Shown here in pieces: positions 35,131-44,571 of a stretch of 64,000 nucleotides of DNA; within the stretch, counting starts at the first letter, position 1, and the number at the start of each line of letters is the position of its first letter. The position numbers and the translations under genes are program-made. Below the pieces are notes generated by a model. That model worked only from the letters and a program-made list of their open reading frames with translations, searched no databases and had not been told where the DNA came from. Origin of the DNA: Streptomyces marokkonensis (lineage in GTDB: Bacteria > Actinomycetota > Actinomycetes > Streptomycetales > Streptomycetaceae); NCBI RefSeq assembly GCF_008312835.1, contig NZ_VSKS01000001.1, positions 124,001 to 188,000 of the forward strand, written 5' to 3'.

Positions 35131-35736
35131 TCATCTCCGTACGGCGCGGACGAGCGCGTCCAGCGCGGTGCGGCTGTGGCCCTCGGTGTCGACCACCGGC
35201 CGGGCGACCGTCTCGGCCCGCACGACATCGGCGTACGGCCGCCAGACGCCGGCGACCTGGTCGGCGGTGCAGAGCACGTCCGGATCCCGCGGGCCGCCGT
35301 GGCCGTGGTCGAGGTTGGCGGCGTCGTGGCCGACGAGCAGCAGGGTCCCGCCCGTACGCACGGCGGTGGCGGCCCGGGACAGCACCTCGGCCAACTGCGG
35401 CCACGGCACCTGCAGATACGCGATCAGGGCCAGGCCGTACGACGCGACCGGGGGCGCCCAGTCCATGAGATCGGCCTGGACGGTGCGCACGCGCACGTCC
35501 CGTTCGGCGGCCAGCCGCCCGGCCTTCTCCAGGGCAACGGCGGAGAAGTCGACGGCGTCCACCTCCCAGCCCCGTTCCGCGAGCCAGACCGCGTTGCGGC
35601 CCTCGCCGGCGGCGATGTCCACCGCCCGCCCGGACGGCTCCAGGCCGGCGAGCTCCTGTGCGACGAACCGGTTGGGCTCGGCCTTCCAGACCAGTTCGCT
35701 GCCGCGGTACCGCTCGTCCCAGCCCGCTGCGTCCAT
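35131..35736 (-). CDS. SAM-dependent methyltransferase, TehB-like
   Basis: A 201-residue class I methyltransferase. It opens MDAAGWDERYRGSELVWKAEPNRFV. SAM motif I is AVDIAAGEGRNAVWLAERG, motif II acidic end EVDAVDFS, and motif IV reads ADLMDW. The TehB/thiol-methyltransferase branch opens with just such a WDxRY segment. Location 103 bp downstream of the persulfide dioxygenase suggests methylation of sulfide or another thiol, but tellurite or metabolite methylation is equally possible. Confidence 0.85.
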   Translation of the reverse strand: MDAAGWDERYRGSELVWKAEPNRFVAQELAGLEPSGRAVDIAAGEGRNAVWLAERGWEVDAVDFSAVALEKAGRLAAERDVRVRTVQADLMDWAPPVASYGLALIAYLQVPWPQLAEVLSRAATAVRTGGTLLLVGHDAANLDHGHGGPRDPDVLCTADQVAGVWRPYADVVRAETVARPVVDTEGHSRTALDALVRAVRR

Positions 35737-35838
35737 CGTGCGCACCTCATTCCTCGGTGTGGGTGGATCCCCCTGTCCATCGGACCGCACCGGGGCGGGC
35801 GGCGGCACGGTCGCCGCCCGCCCGGGTGCGCGGCCGGC

Positions 35839-37224
35839 TCAGACGTCGGCGGACGCGGGCAGGGCGAGCCAGGCGCCGTAGCCGCCGAGCAGGTCGGAGA
35901 CGTCCGTGTGGCCCTTGTGGCGCAGCAGGCTGGCGGCGATGGAGGAGCGGTGGCCGCCCGCGCAGTGCACGACCACGGGACGGCCGGCGGGGATCTCGTC
36001 CGTGCGGCCGGCGAGTTCGGCCAGCGGGATGTGCAGCGAGCCCTCGATGAGGCCCTCTTCGCGCTCGGCGGTGTTGCGCACGTCCACGACCAGCGGCGGC
36101 TCGTCGCCGTCCAGCAGCCGGCGCAGCTCGTCGGCGGTCAGACGGCTGGCCTGCCCCATCTCGTCGGCCAGGGCCGGGAAGGCGCCCTCGGGCTCGCGCA
36201 GGTAGCCGCCGACCTTGTCGAAGCCGATCCGGGCGAGCCGGGTGACGATCTCCTCCTCGCGGTCCTGCGGCGCGACCACGAGCACCTCCTGCTCGGGGCC
36301 GACGACCGTGCCCGCCTGCTCGGCGAACCGGCCGTCCGCGGGCACGTTGACCGCGCCGCGCAGATGACCGGGCGCGAAGTCCTGCGGTGAGCGGGCGTCG
36401 ACCACGACCGCTCCCGCCGCGCGCCGCTCCATGAACTCCCCGGGCGACAGCGGCCGGGGCGCGGCGGCGGCGTCGAACAGACCGTGCTCCTTGCGGTTGA
36501 GGATGGCGTCGTACACGAAGTAGGCGGGCGCGGAGGGCTGTCCCGCGGTCACCAGTTCCACGAACCGCTCCTCGCTCATGGGCCGGCAGGCGTAGTTGGT
36601 GGCGCGCTGCTCGCCGATGGTGGACTGGCGCCGGGTGGAGAGGTTCTTGCCGCAGGCGGAGCCGGCCCCGTGGGCGGGGAAGACGCGGACGGCGTCGGGG
36701 AGGGCCATCAGCTTGTGCTGGACGGTGTCGTACAGCATCCTGCCGAGTTCGTCGGCGGTCACGCCGATCGAGGCCAGCAGGTCGGGGCGGCCCACATCGC
36801 CGATGAACAGCGCGTCACCGGTCAGGACGCCGTACGGGACGGTGTCCGCCGCGTGCTCGTACACCAGGATGCTGATCGACTCCGGCGTGTGGCCGGGGGT
36901 CTCGAGGATCTGCAGCTGGACGTCGCCGAGGCTGATCCGTTCGCCGTCCGTGAGTGCGCGGACGGGGTACTCCGCCTCGGCCCGCTGACCGTAGCCGATC
37001 CAGGCTCCGGTGCTGTCCGCGAGCTCCAGGTGGCCGGCGAGGAAGTCGGCGTGGAAGTGGGTGTTGACGACCGCCTCGATGGTGAAGCCGTGGGCCTCGG
37101 CGTCGGTGAGGTACTCGGAGACGTCCCGGCGCGGGTCCACGACGACGGCCCTGCCGGTGGTCTCGTCGGCGATCATGTAGGACGCCTGGGAGAGGCAGTC
37201 CAGGTAGTACTGGGCGAAGAACAT
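35839..37224 (-). CDS. Persulfide dioxygenase-rhodanese fusion (CstB-like)
   Basis: A 461-residue three-domain protein. The N-terminal MBL domain (about 1-245) has THFHADFLAGH, ETPGHTPES, TGDALFIGDVGR and FPAHGAG. It is followed by a rhodanese domain without the active Cys (about 260-355) and a second rhodanese (about 365-455) with loop HCAGGHRSS carrying the catalytic Cys. This architecture matches CstB, which oxidises persulfide to sulfite and makes thiosulfate. ATG 37224 is 33 bp from the perfect TACCCCCGGGGGTA palindrome, so CsoR/CstR-type control is expected. Confidence 0.9.
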   Translation of the reverse strand: MFFAQYYLDCLSQASYMIADETTGRAVVVDPRRDVSEYLTDAEAHGFTIEAVVNTHFHADFLAGHLELADSTGAWIGYGQRAEAEYPVRALTDGERISLGDVQLQILETPGHTPESISILVYEHAADTVPYGVLTGDALFIGDVGRPDLLASIGVTADELGRMLYDTVQHKLMALPDAVRVFPAHGAGSACGKNLSTRRQSTIGEQRATNYACRPMSEERFVELVTAGQPSAPAYFVYDAILNRKEHGLFDAAAAPRPLSPGEFMERRAAGAVVVDARSPQDFAPGHLRGAVNVPADGRFAEQAGTVVGPEQEVLVVAPQDREEEIVTRLARIGFDKVGGYLREPEGAFPALADEMGQASRLTADELRRLLDGDEPPLVVDVRNTAEREEGLIEGSLHIPLAELAGRTDEIPAGRPVVVHCAGGHRSSIAASLLRHKGHTDVSDLLGGYGAWLALPASADV

Positions 37225-37256
37225 GGTCGGTCGACCTCCATGTCGAATCCGGGATT

Positions 37257-37270
37257 TACCCCCGGGGGTA
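37257..37270. promoter_or_regulatory. CsoR/CstR-type operator
   Basis: TACCCCCGGGGGTA, a perfect 14-bp palindrome, 33 bp before the CstB-like start. CsoR-family regulators, including the persulfide sensor CstR, bind G-tract palindromes of this kind. No csoR/cstR gene lies in the window. Confidence 0.8.
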
Positions 37271-37351
37271 TGGGGAAGGGTCGGGTCCGCCCTTGTCGGG
37301 GGCGGGAGGGGGAGGGGCCGGCCCGGGCCGGGGGATGCCCGGGCCGGCCGG

Positions 37352-38581
<1,230 letters not shown>

Positions 38582-38660
38582 GGCGGAGGTCCTTTCCAGC
38601 GGGTGGGGTGAGGGTGCCGGTTCCGGGGTGCGACGGGTGGTGCGCGGAGGCCGGCCGGGA

Positions 38661-38987
38661 TCAGGCGGAGTGTTCGGGTGCGCCGGCCGTCACGGGGCGT
38701 CCGCCGCGGGCCCAGCCGCGGGTGCCGCCGGTCACGGAGTAGGCGTCGATGCCGCGGGAGGTCATCCAGTCGGCGGCCGTTCTGCTGCGGTTGCCGCTGG
38801 CGCAGATCACGTACACCGGCCGGCCGGCGGGCAGTTCGGCGCACCGGGCGGGCACGGTACGCAGTGGCATCAGCCGCGCGCCGGGGACGTGCCCGGCCGT
38901 GTACTCGTCCGGTTCCCGTACGTCGACCACCAGCGCGCCGTCGGCCCAGTCCGCCGCGAACGCCTCCTGCGTCACTTCACGGGCCAT
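38661..38987 (-). CDS. Single-domain rhodanese
   Basis: A 108-residue sulfurtransferase with active loop ICASGNRSRTAA containing the catalytic Cys, VVDVREPDEYTAGHVPGARLMPL as the N-terminal signature, and a Trp-Gly ending GGTRGWARGGRPV. It is the first gene of the sulfide-oxidation group on this strand. Two C5G5-type palindromes lie just upstream (39005-39018 and 39060-39075), so it is probably induced by persulfide or copper. Confidence 0.9.
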   Translation of the reverse strand: MAREVTQEAFAADWADGALVVDVREPDEYTAGHVPGARLMPLRTVPARCAELPAGRPVYVICASGNRSRTAADWMTSRGIDAYSVTGGTRGWARGGRPVTAGAPEHSA

Positions 38988-39004
38988 GTCGTTACCTCCT
39001 CAAT

Positions 39005-39075
39005 TACCCCGGGGGGTATCCATGCGCCGAGCGTACGACCGCCTCGCGGGAGACGTCAAATACCCCCAGGGGTAT
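39005..39075. promoter_or_regulatory. Two CsoR/CstR-type operators before the rhodanese
   Basis: TACCCCGGGGGGTA (39005-39018) and ATACCCCCAGGGGTAT (39060-39075), centres 56 bp apart, flank the expected promoter of the rhodanese gene. The second lies over the last codons of the histidine kinase gene. Confidence 0.75.
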
Positions 39076-40522
39076 TTGACCCCGAGGCAAGGTCCCGCGA
39101 GCCGCCGGCGCCGGGAACGGTCCGGCCCCCGTGTGTCGCGGCCCTGGGCAGCCGGATGGTCATCCGCGTCCCGCCTCCCGGCCCGGAGTCCGCGGTAACC
39201 GTGCCGCCGTGGGCGGTGACCAGCTCCTTGACGACGGCCAGGCCGATACCGCTGCCGCCGCCCGCGCGGGCGCGTGCACCGCGCCACAGGCGGTCGAAGA
39301 CGTGCGGCAGCTCCTCGGCGGGGATACCGGGGCCCGTGTCGGCCACCTCGACGAGCGCCTCCGTGGAGGTGGCGGACGTCGTGACGGTCACGGAGTCGCC
39401 GGGACGGCAGTGGCGGGCGGTGTTGCTCAGCAGATTGCCCAGGGCCTGGTGCAGCCGGTCCGCGTCCGCGCGGACCGTCAGGGGGGCGGGGCCGGGGACG
39501 GTGCGGACGGTCATCCCCGCCGTGTGCAGCTCGGCCTCCCGCTCGGCCACGGCGGCACCGGCCAGGGCGGCCAGATCCACCTCGGCCAGGCGCAGGGAGA
39601 AGCGGGCCGACTCGGCCTCCGCGAGCTCCCCGAGGTCGTCGACGACGCGGCCCAGCCGCAGCGCCTGGTCGTGCAGGGATGCCAGACGCCGGGCCGACGG
39701 GTCGGCGAAGCCGTCCCGCAGTTCCTCAAGACCCGCCCGCAGCGAGGCCAGGGGCGTGCGCAGCTCGTGGGCCACGTCGGCGGCGAGCCGGTGGCGGGCC
39801 CGCTCGGCGCGGCCGACGTCGTCGGCCATGGCGTCGAAGGCACGTGCGAGATCTCCCAGCTCGCCGGGCGCCTCGACCCGGGCCCGGGCGGCGCGGTCAC
39901 CCGCGGCCAGCGCGCGGGCGGTGGCCGCGACCCGGACCACGGGAGCGGTCAGGCGCCGGGTCACGAACCAGCTCACCGCCAGAGCCGCCGCCAGCGCGGC
40001 CGCGGTGGCCGCGGCGATCCAGCCCCAGGCGGCCGACAGCCCCGACGTGCCGGAGCCGGCGGGGAAGGCCAGGTGCACGGAGCCGACGGCGTTGCCGCCG
40101 ACCACCACGGGCGCGCCGGCCCGGGCCGGCGAACCGGCGTCCTGTTCGCGGGGTCCGCGATCCGTGCCCGACATGCCGTGCTCGTCATCCGTCCCGGAGG
40201 CGCGGAACACCACCTCGTCGTCCGCGTTCCGCACGGTGAGCACCGCGTCGGCACCGGCGGCGGCGGAACGCGCCGCCGAAAGGTCGGCGGCCTGCCAGCC
40301 GCCCGCGGCCCGGTAGGCGTCGGCGGCGGCCTCGGCCACCCGCGACGCGGTGCGCTGCCGGTCGGCCCGGTGCGCGCTGCTGAGCCCGAGGTCGGTGCCG
40401 ACGAGCGCCGCGGCCGTCAGCAGGGCCACGGACGCCAGCGCGACCACGGCGAACGCGGCGAACAGCCGCCGGCCCAGCGGGCCGAGCCCGCCGGGGCGTG
40501 ACGGACGGGGCTCACGGATCAC
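39056..40522 (-). CDS. Sensor histidine kinase
   Basis: A 488-residue kinase. TM1 is about 18-42, the periplasmic domain about 43-165 (Asp/Glu/His-rich stretch GTDDEHGMSGTDRGPREQD), and TM2 about 168-190. HAMP and HisKA follow with DVAHELRTPL, N-box NLLSNTARH, and G-boxes DTGPGIP and GSGIGLAVVKEL. Its C terminus is read through a CsoR-like palindrome, ending NTPGGI. It overlaps the regulator gene upstream by 11 bp. The His/acidic periplasmic loop would suit metal sensing; this is inference. Confidence 0.9.
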   Translation of the reverse strand: MIREPRPSRPGGLGPLGRRLFAAFAVVALASVALLTAAALVGTDLGLSSAHRADRQRTASRVAEAAADAYRAAGGWQAADLSAARSAAAGADAVLTVRNADDEVVFRASGTDDEHGMSGTDRGPREQDAGSPARAGAPVVVGGNAVGSVHLAFPAGSGTSGLSAAWGWIAAATAAALAAALAVSWFVTRRLTAPVVRVAATARALAAGDRAARARVEAPGELGDLARAFDAMADDVGRAERARHRLAADVAHELRTPLASLRAGLEELRDGFADPSARRLASLHDQALRLGRVVDDLGELAEAESARFSLRLAEVDLAALAGAAVAEREAELHTAGMTVRTVPGPAPLTVRADADRLHQALGNLLSNTARHCRPGDSVTVTTSATSTEALVEVADTGPGIPAEELPHVFDRLWRGARARAGGGSGIGLAVVKELVTAHGGTVTADSGPGGGTRMTIRLPRAATHGGRTVPGAGGSRDLASGSNTPGGI

Positions 40523-41207
40523 GGCCCCACCCCAGGCGGTAGCCCACGCCCAGCACCGTCTCGACCAGCTCGGGGCCGACGTCCCCGAGCTTGTGCCGCA
40601 GGTTCTTCACATGCGAGTCGATCGTCCGCTCGTACCCGGCGAACTCGTAGCCGCGCACCCGGTTGACGAGCTCGTAGCGCGAGTACACCCGGCCCGGTAC
40701 CGACGCGAGCGCGGTCAGCAGACCCCATTCGGTGGGCGTCAGCCCGAGCGGCACACCGGACAGGGTCACCTCGTGCCGGCTCTCGTCGATCCGCAGCCGT
40801 CCTCCGCCGTACGAGGCGGCCGGAGCCGCTCCCGCCGACGAACCCCGGGCCCGCTCCAGCACCGCGCCGACCCGAAGTACCACCTCGGTGGGGCTGAACG
40901 GCTTGGTCACGTAGTCGTCGGCTCCGAGCCGCAGCCCGTGGATACGGTCCTCGACGCCCGTGCGCGCCGTCAGCACCACCACCGGCACCCGTCCGCGCTC
41001 GCGGGCCTCGCGCAGCACCTCTTCCCCGTCCACATCGGGCAGGCCGAGGTCGAGCAGGGTCAGATCGATGCCCCGCTCGCCGAGCAGCCGTACGGCCTCG
41101 GCGCCCGACCCGGTCGTCAGCACCCCGTGTCCCGCGCGCTCCAGGTAGCGGCGCAACAGCTCGCGGATCTCCTTCTCGTCCTCGACGACGAGCACGGTGG
41201 CGGCCAT
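40512..41207 (-). CDS. OmpR-family response regulator
   Basis: A 231-residue regulator with acidic pocket VVEDEKE, phospho-Asp in LLDLGLPDVDG and Lys in YVTKPFSP. The winged helix includes TPTEWGLLTALASVPGRVYSRYELVNRV and ends LGVGYRLGWGRDP. ATG 41207 was chosen; the open frame upstream has no homology. It is partner of the kinase it overlaps. It is divergent from the DUF2202 gene across 173 bp, and that gene is a candidate target. Confidence 0.9.
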   Translation of the reverse strand: MAATVLVVEDEKEIRELLRRYLERAGHGVLTTGSGAEAVRLLGERGIDLTLLDLGLPDVDGEEVLREARERGRVPVVVLTARTGVEDRIHGLRLGADDYVTKPFSPTEVVLRVGAVLERARGSSAGAAPAASYGGGRLRIDESRHEVTLSGVPLGLTPTEWGLLTALASVPGRVYSRYELVNRVRGYEFAGYERTIDSHVKNLRHKLGDVGPELVETVLGVGYRLGWGRDP

Positions 41208-41380
41208 GTGCCACACATACCCGCCCGGACTGCGTGCCGGCGAGGGCCGAACGGCCCCAACCGCTCGCCGGGCCGTCTCCATGCCGTCTCCACACGCGGC
41301 GCACGGCGTCTGCGGGACCCGGCGGGACGGTGACGGTGCGGGAACGCGAGGACGCTCCCGCGCACCCGAGGAGGTTCGTC

Positions 41381-42061
41381 ATGAGGCGCAACACCACGAT
41401 CGCGACGGCAGTCGCCGCGGGCGTTCTCGCCCTCGGCTCGGTGGCGGCCGTCGGCCCGGTGGCCGCGGACCCGGGCGGAGCCGCGCCGGTGGCCGCGCAG
41501 ACCGCGTCCCGGAGCACGCCGCCGAGTGACCGGCACGCAGGGCCCCACCACGGCGGGACCACGGACGGCGTCCGGCGGCACGACGGAATCTGCGACCCGG
41601 CCGCCCTGGCCGAGCGGGGCACCCTGACGGCCGCGCAGAAGGACACTCTGGCGAGCATGGCCGAGGAGGAGAAGCTCGCGCACGACCTCTACACCGTGTT
41701 CGCCGAGCGCTACGACGCGCGGATCTTCGATCGGATCGCGACGGCCGAGACCCGGCACCTGACCGCCGTCCGCACCCTCCTGGACCGCTACGACGTCACC
41801 GACCCGACCGCGGGGAAGCCGGCCGGCGAGTTCACCGATCCGGCCGTCCGCGCCACCTACGACCGGCTCCTGCGGCAGGGCGAGGACAGCCTGTCCGGGG
41901 CCCTGAAGGCGGGCCGCACGGTGGAGACCGAGGACATCGCCGCACTGACCGGGGCGCTGTCCGGGCTCACCGCCCCCGACGCGCGCCAGGTCTACGGCGA
42001 TCTCCTCGCCGCCTCTCAGAGGCATCAGGAGGCGTTCGACCACTGGATCTCTCCCGAGTAG
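41381..42061 (+). CDS. Secreted DUF2202 ferritin-like protein
   Basis: A 226-residue exported protein. The signal peptide (MRRNTTIATAVAAGVLALGSVAA...VAA) ends at about residue 29. A His-rich linker (DRHAGPHHGGTTDGVRRHDG) follows. The DUF2202 four-helix domain has metal-type residues EEEKLAHDLY, ETRHLTAV, ED and QRHQEAF, a ferritin-like E/H pattern. Metal binding or oxidase activity is plausible but untested. ATG 41381 has GAGGAGG at 41368-41374. It is divergent from the two-component system, which may control it. Confidence 0.85.
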   Translation: MRRNTTIATAVAAGVLALGSVAAVGPVAADPGGAAPVAAQTASRSTPPSDRHAGPHHGGTTDGVRRHDGICDPAALAERGTLTAAQKDTLASMAEEEKLAHDLYTVFAERYDARIFDRIATAETRHLTAVRTLLDRYDVTDPTAGKPAGEFTDPAVRATYDRLLRQGEDSLSGALKAGRTVETEDIAALTGALSGLTAPDARQVYGDLLAASQRHQEAFDHWISPE

Positions 42062-42072
42062 TCCGGACGGGT

Positions 42073-42110
42073 CCGGTCGTGGGCGCTGCCGTCGTCGTGC
42101 CCACGACCGG
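42073..42110 (+). terminator. Hairpin after the DUF2202 gene
   Basis: CCGGTCGTGGGC (42073-42084) and GCCCACGACCGG (42099-42110) form a perfect 12-bp stem, 12 bp after the stop. Confidence 0.75.
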
Positions 42111-42231
42111 AAGGCGGGCCGGAGGAACCGTGATGGCCGGATGCCGCCGCTCATAGGCATGGTCATGCCAATACAGTGAGGCGTCCTGGCCGGCGCTCGC
42201 CGCCGGCCTCGGGCCGAGCCCCGACCGGTAG

Positions 42232-42270
42232 CCCGGGGGTGTGGCCCGGCGGCCGGGCCACACCCCCGGG
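42232..42270 (-). terminator. Long hairpin after the SRPBCC gene
   Basis: Arms 42232-42250 and 42252-42270 are perfectly complementary over 19 bp with a minimal loop; the innermost pairs must open. It lies 17 bp beyond the stop of the minus-strand SRPBCC gene. Confidence 0.85.
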
Positions 42271-42286
42271 CGGGGCGCTCGGCCGT

Positions 42287-42727
42287 CTAGTGCCAGTTGC
42301 TGATCCTGACGTCCTGCGGCGCGGGGTCGCCCGAGCCGGTTTCGAGCAGCTTCTTGAGGCTCATCAGGAAGGTCGCCCACTTGGTGCTGCAGTGGTACAT
42401 GAATTCCACCGGCTCCCTCCAGCCCTCGTGCCGGAACAGGACGATCGTGAAGCCGTCCTCCTCCTTGAGTTCGAAGCGGACCCGTGTGCCCAGCCACTCC
42501 TCGGGGCCGTCGACGACCTCCCAGACCACGTGCGCGGCGGGCCGGGCGTCCAGGACCTTCATGTCGAACCCGCCGGGCTCGAACCGGAACCGGATGACTC
42601 CGCCCACGCCGGGGTCGCCGTCGGTGTCCCGCGTCCACCAGCCCGCCAGTCCTTCGACCGTGGTCAACGCCGCGTAGACGGCGTCGGGAGACGACGTGAC
42701 TCCGATCCTGTGCAGGATGTCCACCAT
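42287..42727 (-). CDS. SRPBCC-domain protein (AHSA1/START-like)
   Basis: A 146-residue protein of the helix-grip fold. MVDILHRIGVTSSPDAVYAALTTVEGLAGWWTRD is the standard opening, and HVVWEVVDGPEEWLGTRVRFEL follows. Members bind hydrophobic ligands. It is the last gene of a minus-strand group with an ArsR regulator and a second SRPBCC protein; the 80-bp gap to the ArsR gene allows co-transcription. The ligand is unknown. Confidence 0.85.
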   Translation of the reverse strand: MVDILHRIGVTSSPDAVYAALTTVEGLAGWWTRDTDGDPGVGGVIRFRFEPGGFDMKVLDARPAAHVVWEVVDGPEEWLGTRVRFELKEEDGFTIVLFRHEGWREPVEFMYHCSTKWATFLMSLKKLLETGSGDPAPQDVRISNWH

Positions 42728-42807
42728 GGTGATGCCTCTTCCTCGTGCGGGGTTCCTTGTGCGGGTACCGCCGGCGGATGCGGCGGCGTTCCTTCCTTCG
42801 TGCGGGG

Positions 42808-43146
42808 TCAGCCCCCCTGGCCGCGCTGGATCGCCTCGGCGATCCGCTTGATGCGCTGGAGCCGGGCGTCCCAGGCGGCCCCGACCGACGACAGCTGCGC
42901 GACGGCGCGGGCGAGCTGGGCCTCGTCGACCTCGTAGAGCCGCTCACGTCCGGAGGGCGTGACGTGCACCAGCCCGACCCGGTGGAGCACGCCGAGGTGC
43001 TTGGCGACCGCCTGCCGCGTGACCGGCAGCCGCTCGCTCAGTGTGGTCGCCGTCCCGCCGCCGTCGGCGAGCAGCAGGTCGAGCATCCGCCGCCGGGTCG
43101 GGTCGCCCACCGCGGACCAGAGCTCGTCGTCGACAGTGACGCTCAT
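42808..43146 (-). CDS. ArsR-family repressor
   Basis: A 112-residue winged-helix regulator: WSAVGDPTRRRMLDLLLADGGGTATTLSERLPVTRQAVAKHLGVLHRVGLV. It lacks the metal-site Cys of classical ArsR/SmtB, consistent with the group that is paired with SRPBCC proteins. Its ATG overlaps the upstream SRPBCC stop by 4 nt. Two perfect GCAACC-N3-GGTTGC palindromes before that operon are the likely binding sites. Confidence 0.88.
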   Translation of the reverse strand: MSVTVDDELWSAVGDPTRRRMLDLLLADGGGTATTLSERLPVTRQAVAKHLGVLHRVGLVHVTPSGRERLYEVDEAQLARAVAQLSSVGAAWDARLQRIKRIAEAIQRGQGG

Positions 43147-43607
43147 GCCGTCGACACCAGCCGGTCGACGTAGCTGACGAGGCGGGGCAGGAAGTGGTCC
43201 CAGCCGGTGACGTGGTCGCGGTAGTGCTCCTCGAGCACGGCCGCTTCCCAGCCCCTCTCCCGGAACCCCGCCTCGGTGAGGCGCAGCAGCGTGCCCGTAC
43301 CGGACGGCATCAGCTCGAAGGTCACCAGGAACGAGTTGTCCGGCGTCGCGGTCTCCCCCTGGTCGTACACCCACCGGAAGGAGAACCGGCGGGGCGGATC
43401 GGCCTCCACCACCGTGACCGGTACGACCGTCGCCTCCGGGGTGCCGCTGACCCCGAACGAGACGGTCCCGGTGGCCCCGGGCACCGGATCGAGCTCCGCT
43501 TCGTCCGGCCACCACTCCTTCAGGTGCTCGGGCCTGCTGACGACCTCGTAGACCACCTCGGGCGTGGCCTCGATGCGGATCTCCCGCTCGATGCTGCCGT
43601 ACTCCAT
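43143..43607 (-). CDS. SRPBCC-domain protein, first gene of the ArsR operon
   Basis: A 154-residue START-like protein, opening MEYGSIEREIRIEATPEVVYEVVSRPEHLKEWWPDEAEL and continuing RRFSFRWVYDQGETATPDNSFLVTFEL. It overlaps the ArsR gene by 4 nt, so the sensor protein and repressor are made together. The ligand is unknown. It is distinct in sequence from the other SRPBCC gene, so the operon may handle one hydrophobic molecule by two binding proteins. Confidence 0.85.
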   Translation of the reverse strand: MEYGSIEREIRIEATPEVVYEVVSRPEHLKEWWPDEAELDPVPGATGTVSFGVSGTPEATVVPVTVVEADPPRRFSFRWVYDQGETATPDNSFLVTFELMPSGTGTLLRLTEAGFRERGWEAAVLEEHYRDHVTGWDHFLPRLVSYVDRLVSTA

Positions 43608-43626
43608 GCCGGACCCCTCACCTTTC

Positions 43627-43686
43627 GCAACCTTTGGTTGCGTATAACTGTAAGTCCGTTTCCCGTGACGCGCAACCGCTGGTTGC
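43627..43686. promoter_or_regulatory. Twin ArsR operators
   Basis: GCAACC-TTT-GGTTGC (43627-43641) and GCAACC-GCT-GGTTGC (43672-43686) are perfect palindromes with centres 45 bp apart. The first lies 20 bp before the SRPBCC start. The second is 16 bp from the end of the NIPSNAP gene. Confidence 0.82.
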
Positions 43687-43701
43687 AGGACGGGGGGGGC
43701 G

Positions 43702-44442
43702 TCAGCGGATCAGCGAGCGGCCGGTGGGAGCCAGCCGGAGTGTCCGGGGTGCGGCCGTCTGCGCCCGCTCGAGGGCCGGCAGGACCGCGTCCCGTACGAG
43801 GGGGTGGTCCCGCACGTCGGCCAGGTGCCGTCGGTGGTCGCTCTCGTCCGGGTACGAGGTGAGGACCGCGACGACGTTCTCGCCGGTGCGGACCGGCAGC
43901 CGGGGGAACGTGTTGGGGGCGGACTCGGTGGCCAGGACGGCGAGCGGCGCGGGTCCCGTCCCGCGGAGCACCGGGAGAAGGCCGTCCCGGATCAGTGCGA
44001 AGCCGTCCTGTCGCCCGGGAGGGAAGGACCACAGCGTGACGGACACGAAGCGCTCCGGTGCCGGGGCGCCGGCCCGGGGCCGCCCGGCGGGGGAGACGGC
44101 GAAACCGGTCCCGGCCGACAGCGGTCGCAGCAGGAGCACGTCGTCGGAGTCGATCATGGTGGCGTTGGCCCGGGGACCGTGCTCGGCCCAGACCGGGCCG
44201 CCGTAGAAGGCCGTCAGCGCGCTGTGACGCGCCGCCATGTCCCGGAATCCCCGCAGCCAGACGAAGCGATCGGGATCGTCGAGATCCCGGAACTGGCCGA
44301 GCACGGCCATCCCGGTCTCCTCCTGGGTCTCCACGAACTCCCGGTCGAACAGCTCGATGAGTTCGTCGCGCCGGCCGGGACGCAGCGTGTACTGGCGGAG
44401 CTCGATCACGGAGGGGCGGTCGGCGGCGTGGGTGGGAGGCAC
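43702..44442 (-). CDS. NIPSNAP-family protein
   Basis: A 246-residue protein with two ferredoxin-like alpha/beta repeats. The first opens SVIELRQYTLRPGRRDELIELFDREFVETQEETGM, a clear NIPSNAP signature, and FVWLRGFRDMAARHSALTAFYGGPVW follows. The second half repeats the fold. The role is unknown in bacteria. GTG 44442 has AGGAG at proper distance; no ATG is available upstream in a coding context. It is divergent from the WYL regulator over 129 bp and so is a possible target of it. Confidence 0.85.
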   Translation of the reverse strand: MPPTHAADRPSVIELRQYTLRPGRRDELIELFDREFVETQEETGMAVLGQFRDLDDPDRFVWLRGFRDMAARHSALTAFYGGPVWAEHGPRANATMIDSDDVLLLRPLSAGTGFAVSPAGRPRAGAPAPERFVSVTLWSFPPGRQDGFALIRDGLLPVLRGTGPAPLAVLATESAPNTFPRLPVRTGENVVAVLTSYPDESDHRRHLADVRDHPLVRDAVLPALERAQTAAPRTLRLAPTGRSLIR

Positions 44443-44571
44443 GGCGGGCTCCTGTTCGGTTCTCTTCTCCGGGCAAGTGAGCCCGGCTCCTCCCGGTCGG
44501 AGCCGGGCGCGGACCGACGGTAGGGGAGCCGTGTGCCAGGGGCTGTCAGGGTTTCCTGGAAGAATGCGCCC

